A stretch of DNA of 64,000 nt from Planctomycetota bacterium (GTDB lineage Bacteria > Planctomycetota > UBA1135), in contig QQUA01000023.1 in the NCBI GenBank assembly GCA_008501825.1, forward strand, positions 186,001 through 250,000. Reading direction: 5' to 3'. How positions within the stretch are numbered: position 1 is the first letter of the stretch; every line of letters starts with the position of its first letter. A model generated the notes under the pieces. That model ran no database searches. It was given only the letters and a program-made list of their open reading frames with translations, and was not told where the DNA came from. This document shows positions 9,001 through 16,113 of this stretch, piece after piece. A program made the position numbers and the translations under genes.

Positions 9001-9576
9001 GCTCAAGTGCGCCAAGAACTGAATTTGGGCGGCGGACTCAGCGGCCGCTTGGACGGCCGGATTCAATTTCAATCGACCTCCCCCAGCCCGCTGGATTATC
9101 GCGGCCGAGGTTTCGTCGAGGTCCGAAACGGCGTGCTCGGCACGGTTCCCGTTTTGGCGGATTTGTTTCGCATCGCCGGCATCCGCCAACCTCAATTCCA
9201 ACGGGCGCGAGTGGAATTCTGGTCCAATCCGGAAAACAACCGCGGTCGCATGCGGATCGCTTCCTACGAATTGCACCACCAGTTGGTGGAAGTTCGGGGC
9301 GACGGTTGGGTGGACTTCGACGGATACGTCAATGCCAATGCCAAAGTCCGTACCCTGTCGGTCCTCACCCGCATTTGGCCGATCAGTTATTTCGTCGATT
9401 TGTTGGTGGAGCACGACGTCTATGGACCGGTGGAAAAACCGGTGGTCAAACATCGCGCCGGCAGCAAATTGCTGGGACCCGGGGAACGGGCTCGGGAACC
9501 TTTCCCTTTGTGGCTGCCGGATCGATCCACTCCTTCTTGGCGGCGTAGCCCGGTTCTGGCGCCGAAGAAACCTTAG
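6040..9576 (+). CDS. Giant AsmA-like (YhdP/TamB-type) envelope protein
   Basis: A 1178-residue protein with one N-terminal membrane anchor (about residues 11-26) and otherwise long beta-rich repeats. The C-terminal region (about 990-1140) has the AsmA-family pattern: LSGRLDGRIQFQS, then GRGFVEVRNGVLGTVPVLADLFRIAG, then DGWVDFDGYVNANAKVRTLS. Such proteins form hydrophobic grooves across the periplasm that move phospholipids between inner and outer membrane. Its size is close to that of YhdP. The start ATG overlaps the alr stop (ATGA), an unusual coupling of a cell-wall enzyme with an envelope lipid-transport protein. The family call is by architecture; the exact subfamily is uncertain. Confidence 0.7.
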   Translation: MMNPLRRPGIWLSGLVCLFILGTAWRPLPLPLQKLPQWIGPLRLAGEELQWQARRVHLHWPQALLVAEQVQLKKEGLDWGSIDRLELHLQWPRGGRLPFRSASIEKLRLLLERPFVERLLEPRPKQAEDVLIGPLALKLDEALLQFRDRQAGLATEVKIGPLAGHLDPGGWKLQGAVQLPLGHYARFWLQTDAAVDRWQLDLGCQAEPVQQRSTDRLGLESIGAKQCQMEGRIQGRRGQLTEAAVRVDLAGGFVDLLQPKTRVKDLHLKVEGRLPGALRLSVQGGVEDLKVDLAGHLAWNGTDPPNLRLSGQSNRIVMNDERIEMVKRLDPGTAEPLFALRPQGQAQATLALDWEWSKEPQWLVYAPIQEFRAAFHGFLESDGDRPAFPYPLHRIRGDLIASGDRILIDVEGRAQSAPLQARGAVQIGSGPAGLELDVHSQSFPVDGRLAWAVAGTPELGQLWRDLGSPRGGSADVHLQLRRPLLAEKVQLQLQAEVSGTRARPSFLPIAVKVEQAKVFWKPQFASFQGRVQTLGGVADLRGEVAKVLLGSGSEAPKPSIRLQAEGRGLAMSLRDRRVLQRYLDLPDGSANFALEGNGRMNLLFRQSGLGEAAALLQFRADDLQSRWQPVSLTVHEVQGELCVFRSQRGTLVSAPRMTGRLGGKQQSGGFESSTQLWQIGDPEHFPLQGRICSRSPGIDVGPSLVRALERLLDRPSESQKEWDGQVDGAVEVRAPFDRAEGPDLAADINLEPLTLTFPTGDGPESAELRGRIQVRGRRLQSSSLQLQANAGRVEMRLPRLEPTEQGLAFATTFYSRRGLELNDRFAALVAPEIWAAIQRIGLAGRVGADGLNLQLLFPEQGSPSFHCEGDLLLEDMSLLGPPRMQSGSGRLEVVWFDWRSPASFGGLMRLKDGEVEVSGLKVKEGTGFVSVSDWAVVFDQFEARTLGGTVRTFGTHPNGREEIGQLVLFLTPEAPLQVLLYLDALSLAQVRQELNLGGGLSGRLDGRIQFQSTSPSPLDYRGRGFVEVRNGVLGTVPVLADLFRIAGIRQPQFQRARVEFWSNPENNRGRMRIASYELHHQLVEVRGDGWVDFDGYVNANAKVRTLSVLTRIWPISYFVDLLVEHDVYGPVEKPVVKHRAGSKLLGPGERAREPFPLWLPDRSTPSWRRSPVLAPKKP

Positions 9577-9579
9577 AAT
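9574..9579 (+). promoter_or_regulatory. Putative -10 element giving a leaderless ruvX transcript
   Basis: TAGAAT ends 6 bases before the ruvX ATG, with no Shine-Dalgarno sequence between. The spacing equals that between the rnpB -10 box and its mature 5' end. No convincing -35 box is visible. Confidence 0.5.
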
Positions 9580-9585
9580 CCGGCC

Positions 9586-10014
9586 ATGAGCCTCCGCGGA
9601 AGGATTTTGGCCATTGACTATGGAGCCAAACGCACCGGGCTTGCGGTCAGCGATCCTTTGGGAATCGCCGCCCATCCCCTACCTACGGTGGTCAGCGAAA
9701 GCCTGGAAGAAACCGTGAACGCGATCGCCGAAGTGGTTCGAGCGCGGGAAGTCAAGCTGGTGCTTCTGGGCATGCCCTATCTGCGTTCCGGCTTGGAAGG
9801 AGCCCAAGTGGATCGAGTTCGCTTATTCAAAACCGCCCTGAGACAAAAGCTGCCCGAGGGCATGGAAATCCTGGAAAGAGACGAACGCTTCACCACTGCC
9901 GAAGCGGAAAGTCTGTGGCGGAAAACCGGCATTCCGCGCAAGAAGGCCAAAGCCGCTTTCGATTCCACCGCCGCGGTCATCATATTGCGGGAATATCTGG
10001 AAGGACTTTCTTGA
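9586..10014 (+). CDS. ruvX: Putative pre-16S rRNA nuclease / Holliday junction resolvase-like YqgF
   Basis: RNase H-fold nuclease that in E. coli finishes the 5' end of 16S rRNA. The 142-residue protein has normal length. It shows the first acidic strand AIDYGAKRTGLAVSD, the segment LVLLGMPYLRSG, the ERDERFTTAEAE acidic motif and the C-terminal DSTAAVIILREYL aspartate. It lies 9 bases after the AsmA-like gene but has its own TAGAAT box, so it may be read from both. rnpB follows downstream, so two RNA-maturation genes are neighbours. Confidence 0.92.
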   Translation: MSLRGRILAIDYGAKRTGLAVSDPLGIAAHPLPTVVSESLEETVNAIAEVVRAREVKLVLLGMPYLRSGLEGAQVDRVRLFKTALRQKLPEGMEILERDERFTTAEAESLWRKTGIPRKKAKAAFDSTAAVIILREYLEGLS

Positions 10015-10115
10015 CCCGGCGTTATCCCCGGCTTTGGCGACCGCCAAGCCGGAATCGGAAAACCGTTGAGGCGACTTCTCCCTTCGAAGCGGAAGGCTTC
10101 AAGGCCTCAAGTCTC

Positions 10116-10121
10116 TATAAT
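10116..10121 (+). promoter_or_regulatory. rnpB -10 box
   Basis: A perfect TATAAT ends 5 bases before the first paired base of the RNase P RNA P1 helix (10127). This anchors the distance between -10 box and transcription start in this genome. No clear -35 box is seen 16-18 bases upstream. Confidence 0.75.
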
Positions 10122-10126
10122 TCCTC

Positions 10127-10492
10127 CGGGAGGGCCTTTCGGGCGGCCGCGTGGGCTGGTTCTCACGAGGAAAGTCCGGGCTCCGCAGGACACGGTGGTG
10201 GGTAACGCCCACCGGGGGTAACCCCAGGGAAAGTGCCACAGAAAACAAACCGCCGCCGGCTTCGGCTGACGGTAAGGGTGAAAAGGCGAGGTAAGAGCTC
10301 ACCGCGCGTTTGGTGACAAACGCGGCAGGGTAAACCCCACCGGGAGAAAGTCCAAATAGGAAGAGAGGCGTGGTCCGCGCCGTTTCATCTTCGGGTAGGA
10401 CGTTCGAGGCGGCCGGCAACGGTCGCCCTAGAGGAATGGTCGCCACTCTCTTCGGAGAGAGACAGAACCCGGCTTACAGAAAAGTCCTCCCG
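10127..10492 (+). ncRNA. rnpB: RNase P RNA, bacterial type A
   Basis: The catalytic RNA that cuts tRNA 5' leaders. Conserved blocks appear in order: GAGGAAAGTCCGGGCTC (near 10167), CAGAAAACAAACCGCC, GGTAAGGGTGAAA, AGAGCTCACCGCG, the CAGGGTAAACCCCAC block, GAGAAAGTCCAAATAGG and the 3' AGAACCCGGCTTACA. The ends are set by helix P1, CGGGAGG (10127-10133) pairing with CCTCCCG (10486-10492). The last 19 bases overlap the 3' end of the convergent histidine kinase gene. Confidence 0.96.
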
Positions 10493-12996
10493 CCTCCTCC
10501 AGGTCCGGAAGAAGGGGTCGGCTTGGGATTGTTTTTCGGGTTGGTTGTTTCTTGATGGTCGCGGCATAACCAAGTCTGCAATACCTTGCCAAGCTTCTTC
10601 AGGTTGACCGGTTTCGATAAATAATCGTCCATGCCCGCTTCCAGGCACCGTTCCCGGTCTCCTTTCATGGCGTTGGCGGTCATGGCAATGATCGGAACTC
10701 GCTTGCCGGTGCGCAGCTCCCGGCGACGAATCAAACCGGTAGCCTCGAAGCCGTCCATACCCGGCATTTGGCAATCCATGAACACTAGGGCGAATTCCTG
10801 ATTGGCCACCGCCTCCACCGCCGCCCGGCCGTTGGCGGCCAAGTCGGTTTCCAAACCGAACTGAGCCAATAGGCGGACCGCCACTTTTTGGTTTACTGGA
10901 TTGTCTTCAGCAACCAACACTTTGGTGGACGGGAAATGCAGCTTTTCTTGTTTGGTTTCCTGTTCCGGTTCCGGGCCGGGAATCACCTCTTCTTCGCCGA
11001 TGACCGAGAACAGGGCGTCCAGCAATCTGGCTTGGCGAACCGGCTTGGTGAGATAAGCGTGAATGCCCACCCGCTTGGCTTCCTGAGCATGATCTCCTGA
11101 GCCCATGGAGGTCAACATGATGCAACGAAGAGGATTCAACTGGGGATCCCGGTTGATTTCCCGAGCCAGTTGCAAGCCGTCCATCACCGGCATCTGCATG
11201 TCCAGCACCACCAATTGGAACGGCGCCTCGCCATGCTGGCTGTGCCTCAACAAGCGCAAGGCCTCCAGTCCGTCGGAAGCGCAGGTCGGCTTCATGCCCC
11301 AATTGAATAACGACTGCTCCAGAATCTTGCGGTTGGTTTCGTTATCGTCCACCACCAAGACTCGGACACCGTGAAGCCTTTGGGTATCCCGGCAAACTTG
11401 AGATTCCCGGCTTCGATCCAATCCCAACTGAGCGGTAAACCAGAAGGTGCTTCCTTTTCCGACTACGCTCTCGGCGTCCACCGTGCCCCCCATCAAGGAA
11501 GCCAAACGCCTGGAGATGGCCAAACCCAGACCGGTTCCGCCGAACTTTCGGGTCGTGGAGTTGTCCGCTTGAGTAAAGGAATCGAACAAGCGATCCTTCA
11601 CTTCGTCGGGAATGCCAATGCCGGTATCCCGAACTTCGAAGCGAAGGCAGATCGAGGAATCGGTCTGCTCGAGAGGATAGACCCGAATGACCACTTCCCC
11701 TTCCTGGGTGAACTTGATCGCGTTTCCGGCCAAATTCAATAGGATTTGCCGCAACCGAACTGGGTCCCCCAGGGAGGTTCTCGGGACTTCCGGGGAGACG
11801 TTGCAAACCAGCTCCAAGCCTTTTCCTTGGGCCTTTTCGGCCATAAGCTCGGCCACTTCTTCCACCACCGTTCCGGGGCTGAACTGAATGTTTTCCAATT
11901 CAATTCTTCCGGCTTCGATTTTCGAATAATCCAAAATATCATTGATGATGCTGAGCAAGTTATCGCCGCAACTTCGGACCGTTTCCACGTAGTCGCGTTG
12001 TTCAGCCGTCAACTCAGTGGCTTCCAATAAGTCCACTAATCCGATGACCCCGTTCATCGGGGTTCGGATTTCGTGGCTCATGTTGGCCAAAAATTCCGAC
12101 TTGGCCTGGGTTGCGCTTTCGGCCCGATCCAAAGCCCGTTGCAGTTCCAAATTGGCGCACTGCAAATCATTGGTCCGAGCTCGGATTTCCGCTTCCAGAT
12201 CTTCGTGGTGGCGACCCACCGACTGAATCATGTCGTTAAAACGCCGGCTCAACAGGGTCAGCTCGTCGTTTTCCTCCACCGGCACCCGAACCTGGAAGTT
12301 TCCCTGTTCCACATGGGTGGACACTTCAACGAATTTCTCCACCCGCTTCACGATCAGCCGGCGGATGGCCAAAAATAGAGCTCCTAAGGCCAAGCTCAGG
12401 ACCAAGCCGAAGCCGGCCAAGAAAAAGGTGAATTGCTCCGCCTGGAGGCGTTTCTGATCGGCATCGTCCTGAAATAGATTCATGGCCACTTCGGTCTTTT
12501 GCCGGGCCAGGACATCTTCCAGTGAGGATCGGTCCAACCTCACTTCCAAGCGGCCGAGGAGGCCGTCGATACCTCGAATTTCTTCTTTGACCGTCAGCGG
12601 ATGCAGGGGAGCTTGGCCAAGTTGCCAGAGGAGCTTTCCGTTCGCATCCTGAACCGAAAAGAAGGCCAAGCCGTTTTCCCCAAGGAGGCCGTTGGCCAAT
12701 TGCGTCATGGCCGGATCGCCGGATTGGAGATAGGCCGGGGCCAGGACCTTCAAGCTCTTGAGGGTCTGGTGCCCGCGGGTCCGGAGCACCTCCTCCCGCC
12801 AGTCCAACTCGGTGGTGTACTGGCGGCGGGTGTGTTCCGCCGACTGGCCGTTGTGGCGCAGGAGTTCGCCGTGCTGGCGGTAGAGAAATAAAGCCCCGCC
12901 CAGGAAAACCGGCACCCCGGTCGTCAGGAAAACCAGCAGCAATAGCTTCTTTCCCAGACCAAAACGTAAGTGGCTTTTCGGCGCTGCCATGAGCAT
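10474..12996 (-). CDS. Hybrid sensor histidine kinase with two receiver domains (BarA-like)
   Basis: Membrane sensor of about 840 residues. Order: N-terminal membrane helix (about 17-40), periplasmic region of about 150 residues, second helix (about 192-212), HAMP linker, HisKA with phospho-acceptor His309 in NMSHEIRTPMNGVIG, HATPase with N-, G1- and G2-boxes (DTGIGIP, GGTGLGLAIS), REC1 with Asp600 (VVLDMQMPVMDG) and REC2 with Asp742 (VFMDCQMPGMDG). No Hpt domain is present, so phosphotransfer needs a separate protein. Residue numbers count from a TTG at 12999; ATG at 12996 or 12990 is the likelier start. No partner regulator is adjacent. The 3' end runs into rnpB from the other strand. Confidence 0.93.
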   Translation of the reverse strand: MLMAAPKSHLRFGLGKKLLLLVFLTTGVPVFLGGALFLYRQHGELLRHNGQSAEHTRRQYTTELDWREEVLRTRGHQTLKSLKVLAPAYLQSGDPAMTQLANGLLGENGLAFFSVQDANGKLLWQLGQAPLHPLTVKEEIRGIDGLLGRLEVRLDRSSLEDVLARQKTEVAMNLFQDDADQKRLQAEQFTFFLAGFGLVLSLALGALFLAIRRLIVKRVEKFVEVSTHVEQGNFQVRVPVEENDELTLLSRRFNDMIQSVGRHHEDLEAEIRARTNDLQCANLELQRALDRAESATQAKSEFLANMSHEIRTPMNGVIGLVDLLEATELTAEQRDYVETVRSCGDNLLSIINDILDYSKIEAGRIELENIQFSPGTVVEEVAELMAEKAQGKGLELVCNVSPEVPRTSLGDPVRLRQILLNLAGNAIKFTQEGEVVIRVYPLEQTDSSICLRFEVRDTGIGIPDEVKDRLFDSFTQADNSTTRKFGGTGLGLAISRRLASLMGGTVDAESVVGKGSTFWFTAQLGLDRSRESQVCRDTQRLHGVRVLVVDDNETNRKILEQSLFNWGMKPTCASDGLEALRLLRHSQHGEAPFQLVVLDMQMPVMDGLQLAREINRDPQLNPLRCIMLTSMGSGDHAQEAKRVGIHAYLTKPVRQARLLDALFSVIGEEEVIPGPEPEQETKQEKLHFPSTKVLVAEDNPVNQKVAVRLLAQFGLETDLAANGRAAVEAVANQEFALVFMDCQMPGMDGFEATGLIRRRELRTGKRVPIIAMTANAMKGDRERCLEAGMDDYLSKPVNLKKLGKVLQTWLCRDHQETTNPKNNPKPTPSSGPGGGGRTFL

Positions 12997-13140
12997 CAAA
13001 AGACGGATTCAATCCTTTTACCGCCGAAGAAACCCAGAAGATCTCAGCGGCGGAAGGACTCATCGGTATATCGGCCTGGCCAGGCTTCCGGCTTGATCCT
13101 GGAGAAAAAGAACTCTCCAATCTCAAGAATCGGGCGAAAA

Positions 13141-13187
13141 ACCCAAAATCTAGGGTTTTCAAGCTAGAAAAACCCTACAACTTGGGT
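13141..13187. repeat. Nested inverted repeat in the kinase/Nudix intergenic region
   Basis: Outer arms ACCCAA (13141-13146) and TTGGGT (13182-13187), and inner arms TAGGGTTTT (13151-13159) and AAAACCCTA (13169-13177). They are separated by 4-base spacers on each side and a 9-base centre. It can fold as one hairpin with a symmetric internal loop, or serve as a two-half-site operator. It lies just before the Nudix gene start and about 145 bases from the divergent kinase start. Confidence 0.6.
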
Positions 13188-13244
13188 ATTAGCCGAGGAT
13201 TTTGCTTGCCCCACTCCGTTTCCCTGGATAAAACCGAACCTCAG

Positions 13245-13940
13245 ATGGAATTTGTCTGGGTTGTACCCCGGGAGGCCATCCTCCCTTCCACCGGACTCCA
13301 CGGTTTCCGGGCCTTGGCCCCGAAGCCCCTGGAGGAGGACTTCTTGGCCCCGATTCGCAACCTGGGCTTTTTCATGGAAAGGCGCTACGCCGAGACTCAC
13401 CCCGAGTTCAAGCAACCCATTCCCTACGTGGTAGTGGGACGCCAAGGGGCAGGCTCTTCCAGCGAGGTTCAGGTCTTGCACCTGAAACGCTTGAGTACTC
13501 AAACCGAAAGCCGCCTGCACCATCTGGAAAGCATCGGCGTCGGCGGCCACATCAATCCATGTGACGCCTCAGCGCCGACTTCGCCACAGGCGACGACGCC
13601 GGACCTTTTGGCCCAAGCCTGTAGTCGCGAGCTGCACGAAGAGCTCCGTCTTCCGGCGGGCCCGCTGCCCTTAAGCCCACTGGGTGTCTTGAACGACGAC
13701 ACCACGGAAGTGGGATCCGTACACCTGGGATTGGTGTATTGGCTGGACGCAACCGCTTTGGAGGTGTCCATCCGCGAAACCTCGGCCATGACCGGGGATT
13801 TCGCTTCCCTTCCTCAATTGGAAAGCTCTGCCGCCTCCGACAACCCGCCGTTCGAAAGCTGGTCCACTTTGTTGCTTCGATCCGGCTGTTTGGCGGCCGC
13901 GGCAGAATCAGGTTTTCCGTCCAAAGCCCTGAGGATCTGA
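13245..13940 (+). CDS. Nudix-fold hydrolase, MutT-type phosphoesterase
   Basis: A cytoplasmic protein of 231 residues from ATG 13245 (a TTG at 13182 would add 21 residues and lies inside the inverted repeat). A Nudix box is visible: GVGGHINP, a spacer, then the REXXEE core as CSRELHEELRLPAGP. The spacer between the GG and REXXEE parts is longer than usual because of a Ser/Thr/Pro-rich insert. Family members hydrolyse nucleoside diphosphate derivatives; the substrate cannot be read from sequence. The overall pattern resembles the MutT-family predicted phosphoesterase group. It is followed after 7 bases by a small unknown gene. Confidence 0.75.
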   Translation: MEFVWVVPREAILPSTGLHGFRALAPKPLEEDFLAPIRNLGFFMERRYAETHPEFKQPIPYVVVGRQGAGSSSEVQVLHLKRLSTQTESRLHHLESIGVGGHINPCDASAPTSPQATTPDLLAQACSRELHEELRLPAGPLPLSPLGVLNDDTTEVGSVHLGLVYWLDATALEVSIRETSAMTGDFASLPQLESSAASDNPPFESWSTLLLRSGCLAAAAESGFPSKALRI

Positions 13941-13947
13941 CCAAAAA

Positions 13948-14184
13948 ATGGTACGTCTGGCTGACAACGATCCTGATCTCACCGAACAAATCCAAAAACT
14001 CATGCAACGGTTGCGGGAAGCCCGCACCCAACCAAACGTGCAGTTGGCCTTTCGTGACGGTCGCCGATTGGTCGGCGCCATCACCTTTGTAGAACGACTG
14101 GGAACCGGTCGCCTGATCAACGTGGAAGAAGAATTCGCGTTGGACTTCAATATCTACGATCTGGAAACCGTCGACTTTCCCTAG
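13948..14184 (+). CDS. Small unknown protein, possible SH3/Sm-like beta barrel
   Basis: A 78-residue acidic protein, not recognised. It has a charged N-terminal helix (DLTEQIQKLMQRLREA) followed by about 45 residues that look like alternating strands: VQLAFRDGRRLVGAITF, then GRLINVEEEFALDFNIYDLETVDF. The strand-turn pattern with a DGR turn recalls small beta barrels such as Sm/Hfq-like or SH3 folds, but no diagnostic motif is present. It lies 7 bases after the Nudix gene and is probably co-transcribed. Confidence 0.55.
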   Translation: MVRLADNDPDLTEQIQKLMQRLREARTQPNVQLAFRDGRRLVGAITFVERLGTGRLINVEEEFALDFNIYDLETVDFP

Positions 14185-14235
14185 ACAGGTTTCCCATCGA
14201 CCGCCGGGGAACCGCCCGGAAAAGCCGCTTCCGCC

Positions 14236-15099
14236 TTAGCCGGAATATTGGTTCAGACGCTGATCTCGCACCATTCCGAATAAGGTCATTCCGGTTTTCC
14301 GGGCGATGTCCACCGCCAAACTGGTCGGCGCGCTGATTCCAGCCACCAGGGCAATTCCAGCCATCGCCGCCTTTTGCATGATTTCAAAGGAAATTCTACC
14401 GCTGACCAGCAAAGCTCGCGGAACTTCCAAGGGATAGAGTCCGCCCCGCAAACAAGCCCCTAGCACCTTGTCGACCGCGTTGTGGCGGCCGACGTCTTCG
14501 GCAAGATCCAGAAGCCCATCGGTTTCACTCCACAACGCCGCCGCGTGGACGGCGGCTGTTTTTTGAAACAGGGTTTGGCGGCTCTGCATGGCCTCGAAGG
14601 TTTGCAGCAAAACGGAAACTTGCAAGGATTCCGGCATCTTCCACTTAGGGATTTCCGGAATCTTTTTCTCCAAATCATCCAGCGATTGAACCCCGCAAAG
14701 CCCGCAGGACGAACCTACCGTACCGAAACGGCGAGGCCGAGGATCGAAGGCCACACCGTCTGCCAAGGCAGCATTCCAAATGTGGGGCTCGGGTTGTCCT
14801 TGATAAGCATCCCGACAAGGCTCGACCGCCAGAAGGTCTTCGCTGTGTTCGATAATGCTTTCCGAAGCAAGAAAGCCGGCGATTAAATCTCTTTCCCGCC
14901 CAGGGGTCCGCATGAAAACGGCTACAGGCGTACCCCGAACCCGGATTTCCAAAGGCTCTTCAACGGCTAAAGCATCGCTTTCCGTCTGAGCGCCGGCTTG
15001 GGTCCGCAGGGTACGCCTGACTTCCCGCCAGGGCGGGAGAAATTCAGCGGAGAAAGGTCGCGTAATCCGCCTCGTCAAAACCAAGAATGGCCTTCTCAC
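14236..15099 (-). CDS. fdhD: Formate dehydrogenase accessory sulfurtransferase FdhD
   Basis: FdhD carries sulfur from a cysteine desulfurase to the molybdenum cofactor of formate dehydrogenases. The protein shows the core features: VEEPLEIRVRGTPVAVFMRTPG, LIAGFLASESII, the sulfur-relay motif SCGLCG (C132 and C135), and the C-terminal segments EDVGRHNAVDKV and LVSGRISFEIMQKA. The GTG start at 15099 overlaps the preceding ArsC-like gene by 56 bases, and the first about 35 residues do not look like FdhD. The true start may be internal and non-AUG, because no ATG precedes the conserved region. The enzyme it serves is outside the window. Confidence 0.9.
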   Translation of the reverse strand: MRRPFLVLTRRITRPFSAEFLPPWREVRRTLRTQAGAQTESDALAVEEPLEIRVRGTPVAVFMRTPGRERDLIAGFLASESIIEHSEDLLAVEPCRDAYQGQPEPHIWNAALADGVAFDPRPRRFGTVGSSCGLCGVQSLDDLEKKIPEIPKWKMPESLQVSVLLQTFEAMQSRQTLFQKTAAVHAAALWSETDGLLDLAEDVGRHNAVDKVLGACLRGGLYPLEVPRALLVSGRISFEIMQKAAMAGIALVAGISAPTSLAVDIARKTGMTLFGMVRDQRLNQYSG

Positions 15100-15394
15100 C
15101 GCGGGCCAATAAAGGCCGGCGGATCATGTCGGGGTTTTCCCGAAGCAAATCGACCACTTCCTTCTTGGTTTTGAAGGAGACGTTGGCGATGTCTTTCTCC
15201 TTGTATTCCTTGGACCGGACATTAAAGGCGCTCTTCGGATCCGAAGCGTCAACTGCCTTTTCAAGGAGCTTCTTCGCAGGGGGATTTTTCAAGATGTCCA
15301 CCTGCTCGAAGTCGATGCCTTTCTTCTCCAAATAGCCGACAGCCTTCTGACAGGACCTGCAGCTAGTTTTTACGTAGACCTTGACCGCACTCAT
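15044..15394 (-). CDS. ArsC/Spx-family thioredoxin-fold protein
   Basis: A 116-residue cytoplasmic protein of the ArsC/Spx/MgsR family. It starts SAVKVYVKTSCRSCQKAVGY: a strand followed by a CxxC at the tip of the first helix, then GIDFEQVDILKNPP, and near the C-terminus the family Arg-Pro segment IRRPLLARGEKAILGF. A CxxC rather than CxxS suggests a redox-active member. Length matches the family (about 115-120). Arsenate reduction cannot be inferred, since no ars genes are near. Translation probably starts at the ATG at 15394. It overlaps and precedes fdhD. Confidence 0.82.
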   Translation of the reverse strand: MSAVKVYVKTSCRSCQKAVGYLEKKGIDFEQVDILKNPPAKKLLEKAVDASDPKSAFNVRSKEYKEKDIANVSFKTKKEVVDLLRENPDMIRRPLLARGEKAILGFDEADYATFLR

Positions 15395-15574
15395 TACGAA
15401 CCTATGGTCTCGTGCCGTCGCTCGGTAACGAAAGCCCCGTGTTACCAAGCCGTGATTTGAGTGTTTGCGGGGCGCAATTGAGCCGCATAGTCTATCCGGG
15501 AAAGAAGCTGATTCCAAGGGTCTATTCTGGATTCTCCGCCCCAGGAAGAAATCGATGGGACAGCATTTTAGGGT

Positions 15575-15580
15575 TATAAT
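15575..15580 (+). promoter_or_regulatory. Putative -10 box of the macro-domain gene
   Basis: A perfect TATAAT lies 13 bases before the ATG at 15594, implying an untranslated leader of only about 6-7 bases. The intervening bases are a run of eight C and hold no Shine-Dalgarno sequence. Confidence 0.55.
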
Positions 15581-15593
15581 GCCCCCCCCGGTC

Positions 15594-16106
15594 ATGACCG
15601 ACTTAAAGCTGGTTTTAGGCGATATCACCAAGCAGGAAGTTGACGCCATTGTCAACGCTGCCAACGCCCAACTTTTGCCGGGGGGCGGGGTTTGCGGCGC
15701 CATCCATGCCGCCGGCGGAGCGGAAATCGCCAAAGCTTGCCAGAGTCTGGCTCCGATTCAAACCGGGCAAGCGGTGGCAACAACCGCCGGCCATCTCCCG
15801 GCCCGCTGGGTGATCCATGCCGTGGGACCGATCTGGGAGGGTGGCCAAGCTGGGGAAGCCGAAGCCTTGGCCTCCGCCTACCAGGCCGCCTTAGCGGTAG
15901 CCGACTCCTTGGGCGCCCGGACCGTGGCCTTTCCTGCGATTTCCTGCGGCATCTATGGCTATCCGGTGCAACAAGCCGCCCAGATCGCCTGGCATAGTTT
16001 GAGCCAAGGGGCCCAGACTTGCCACAGAGTTGAAGAAATCCGCATCGTGCTGTTCGACCCTCCGATGCTGGAAACCTTCCGCTTAGCTTCCTCGATAGAA
16101 TCTTGA
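15594..16106 (+). CDS. Macro-domain protein, probable ADP-ribose hydrolase (YmdB-like)
   Basis: A 170-residue single macro domain. Motifs: LVLGDITKQEVDAIVNAAN (adenine and distal ribose contacts), LLPGGGVCGAIHAAGG (catalytic loop), GQAVATTAGHLPARWVIHAVGP, and VAFPAISCGIYGYP (phosphate loop). These match the O-acetyl-ADP-ribose deacetylase group. I start at the ATG just before the first strand; longer versions would include the promoter. A CoA-binding protein gene follows after 7 bases, though it may have its own promoter. No ADP-ribosyltransferase or NAD-consuming partner is next to it. Confidence 0.9.
   Translation: MTDLKLVLGDITKQEVDAIVNAANAQLLPGGGVCGAIHAAGGAEIAKACQSLAPIQTGQAVATTAGHLPARWVIHAVGPIWEGGQAGEAEALASAYQAALAVADSLGARTVAFPAISCGIYGYPVQQAAQIAWHSLSQGAQTCHRVEEIRIVLFDPPMLETFRLASSIES
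16096..16101 (+). promoter_or_regulatory. Putative -10 box of the CoA-binding gene
   Basis: TAGAAT lies inside the 3' end of the macro-domain gene, 12 bases before the ATG at 16114. It would give a leader of about 5 bases. No Shine-Dalgarno sequence is present. Confidence 0.4.
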
Positions 16107-16113
16107 GAACGTT

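Noticed and set aside
14191..14230. Possible terminator hairpin after the small unknown gene
   Set aside because: GGTTTCCC and GGGGAACC can pair, but no T-tract follows in either direction.
15581..15590. Run of eight C before the macro-domain ATG as a phase-variable tract
   Set aside because: The tract lies between the promoter box and the chosen start; length change would hardly affect the frame, and there is no evidence of variation.
15395..15733. Upstream extension of the ArsC-like protein
   Set aside because: It runs antisense through the macro-domain promoter and start; the family N-terminus begins at 15394.
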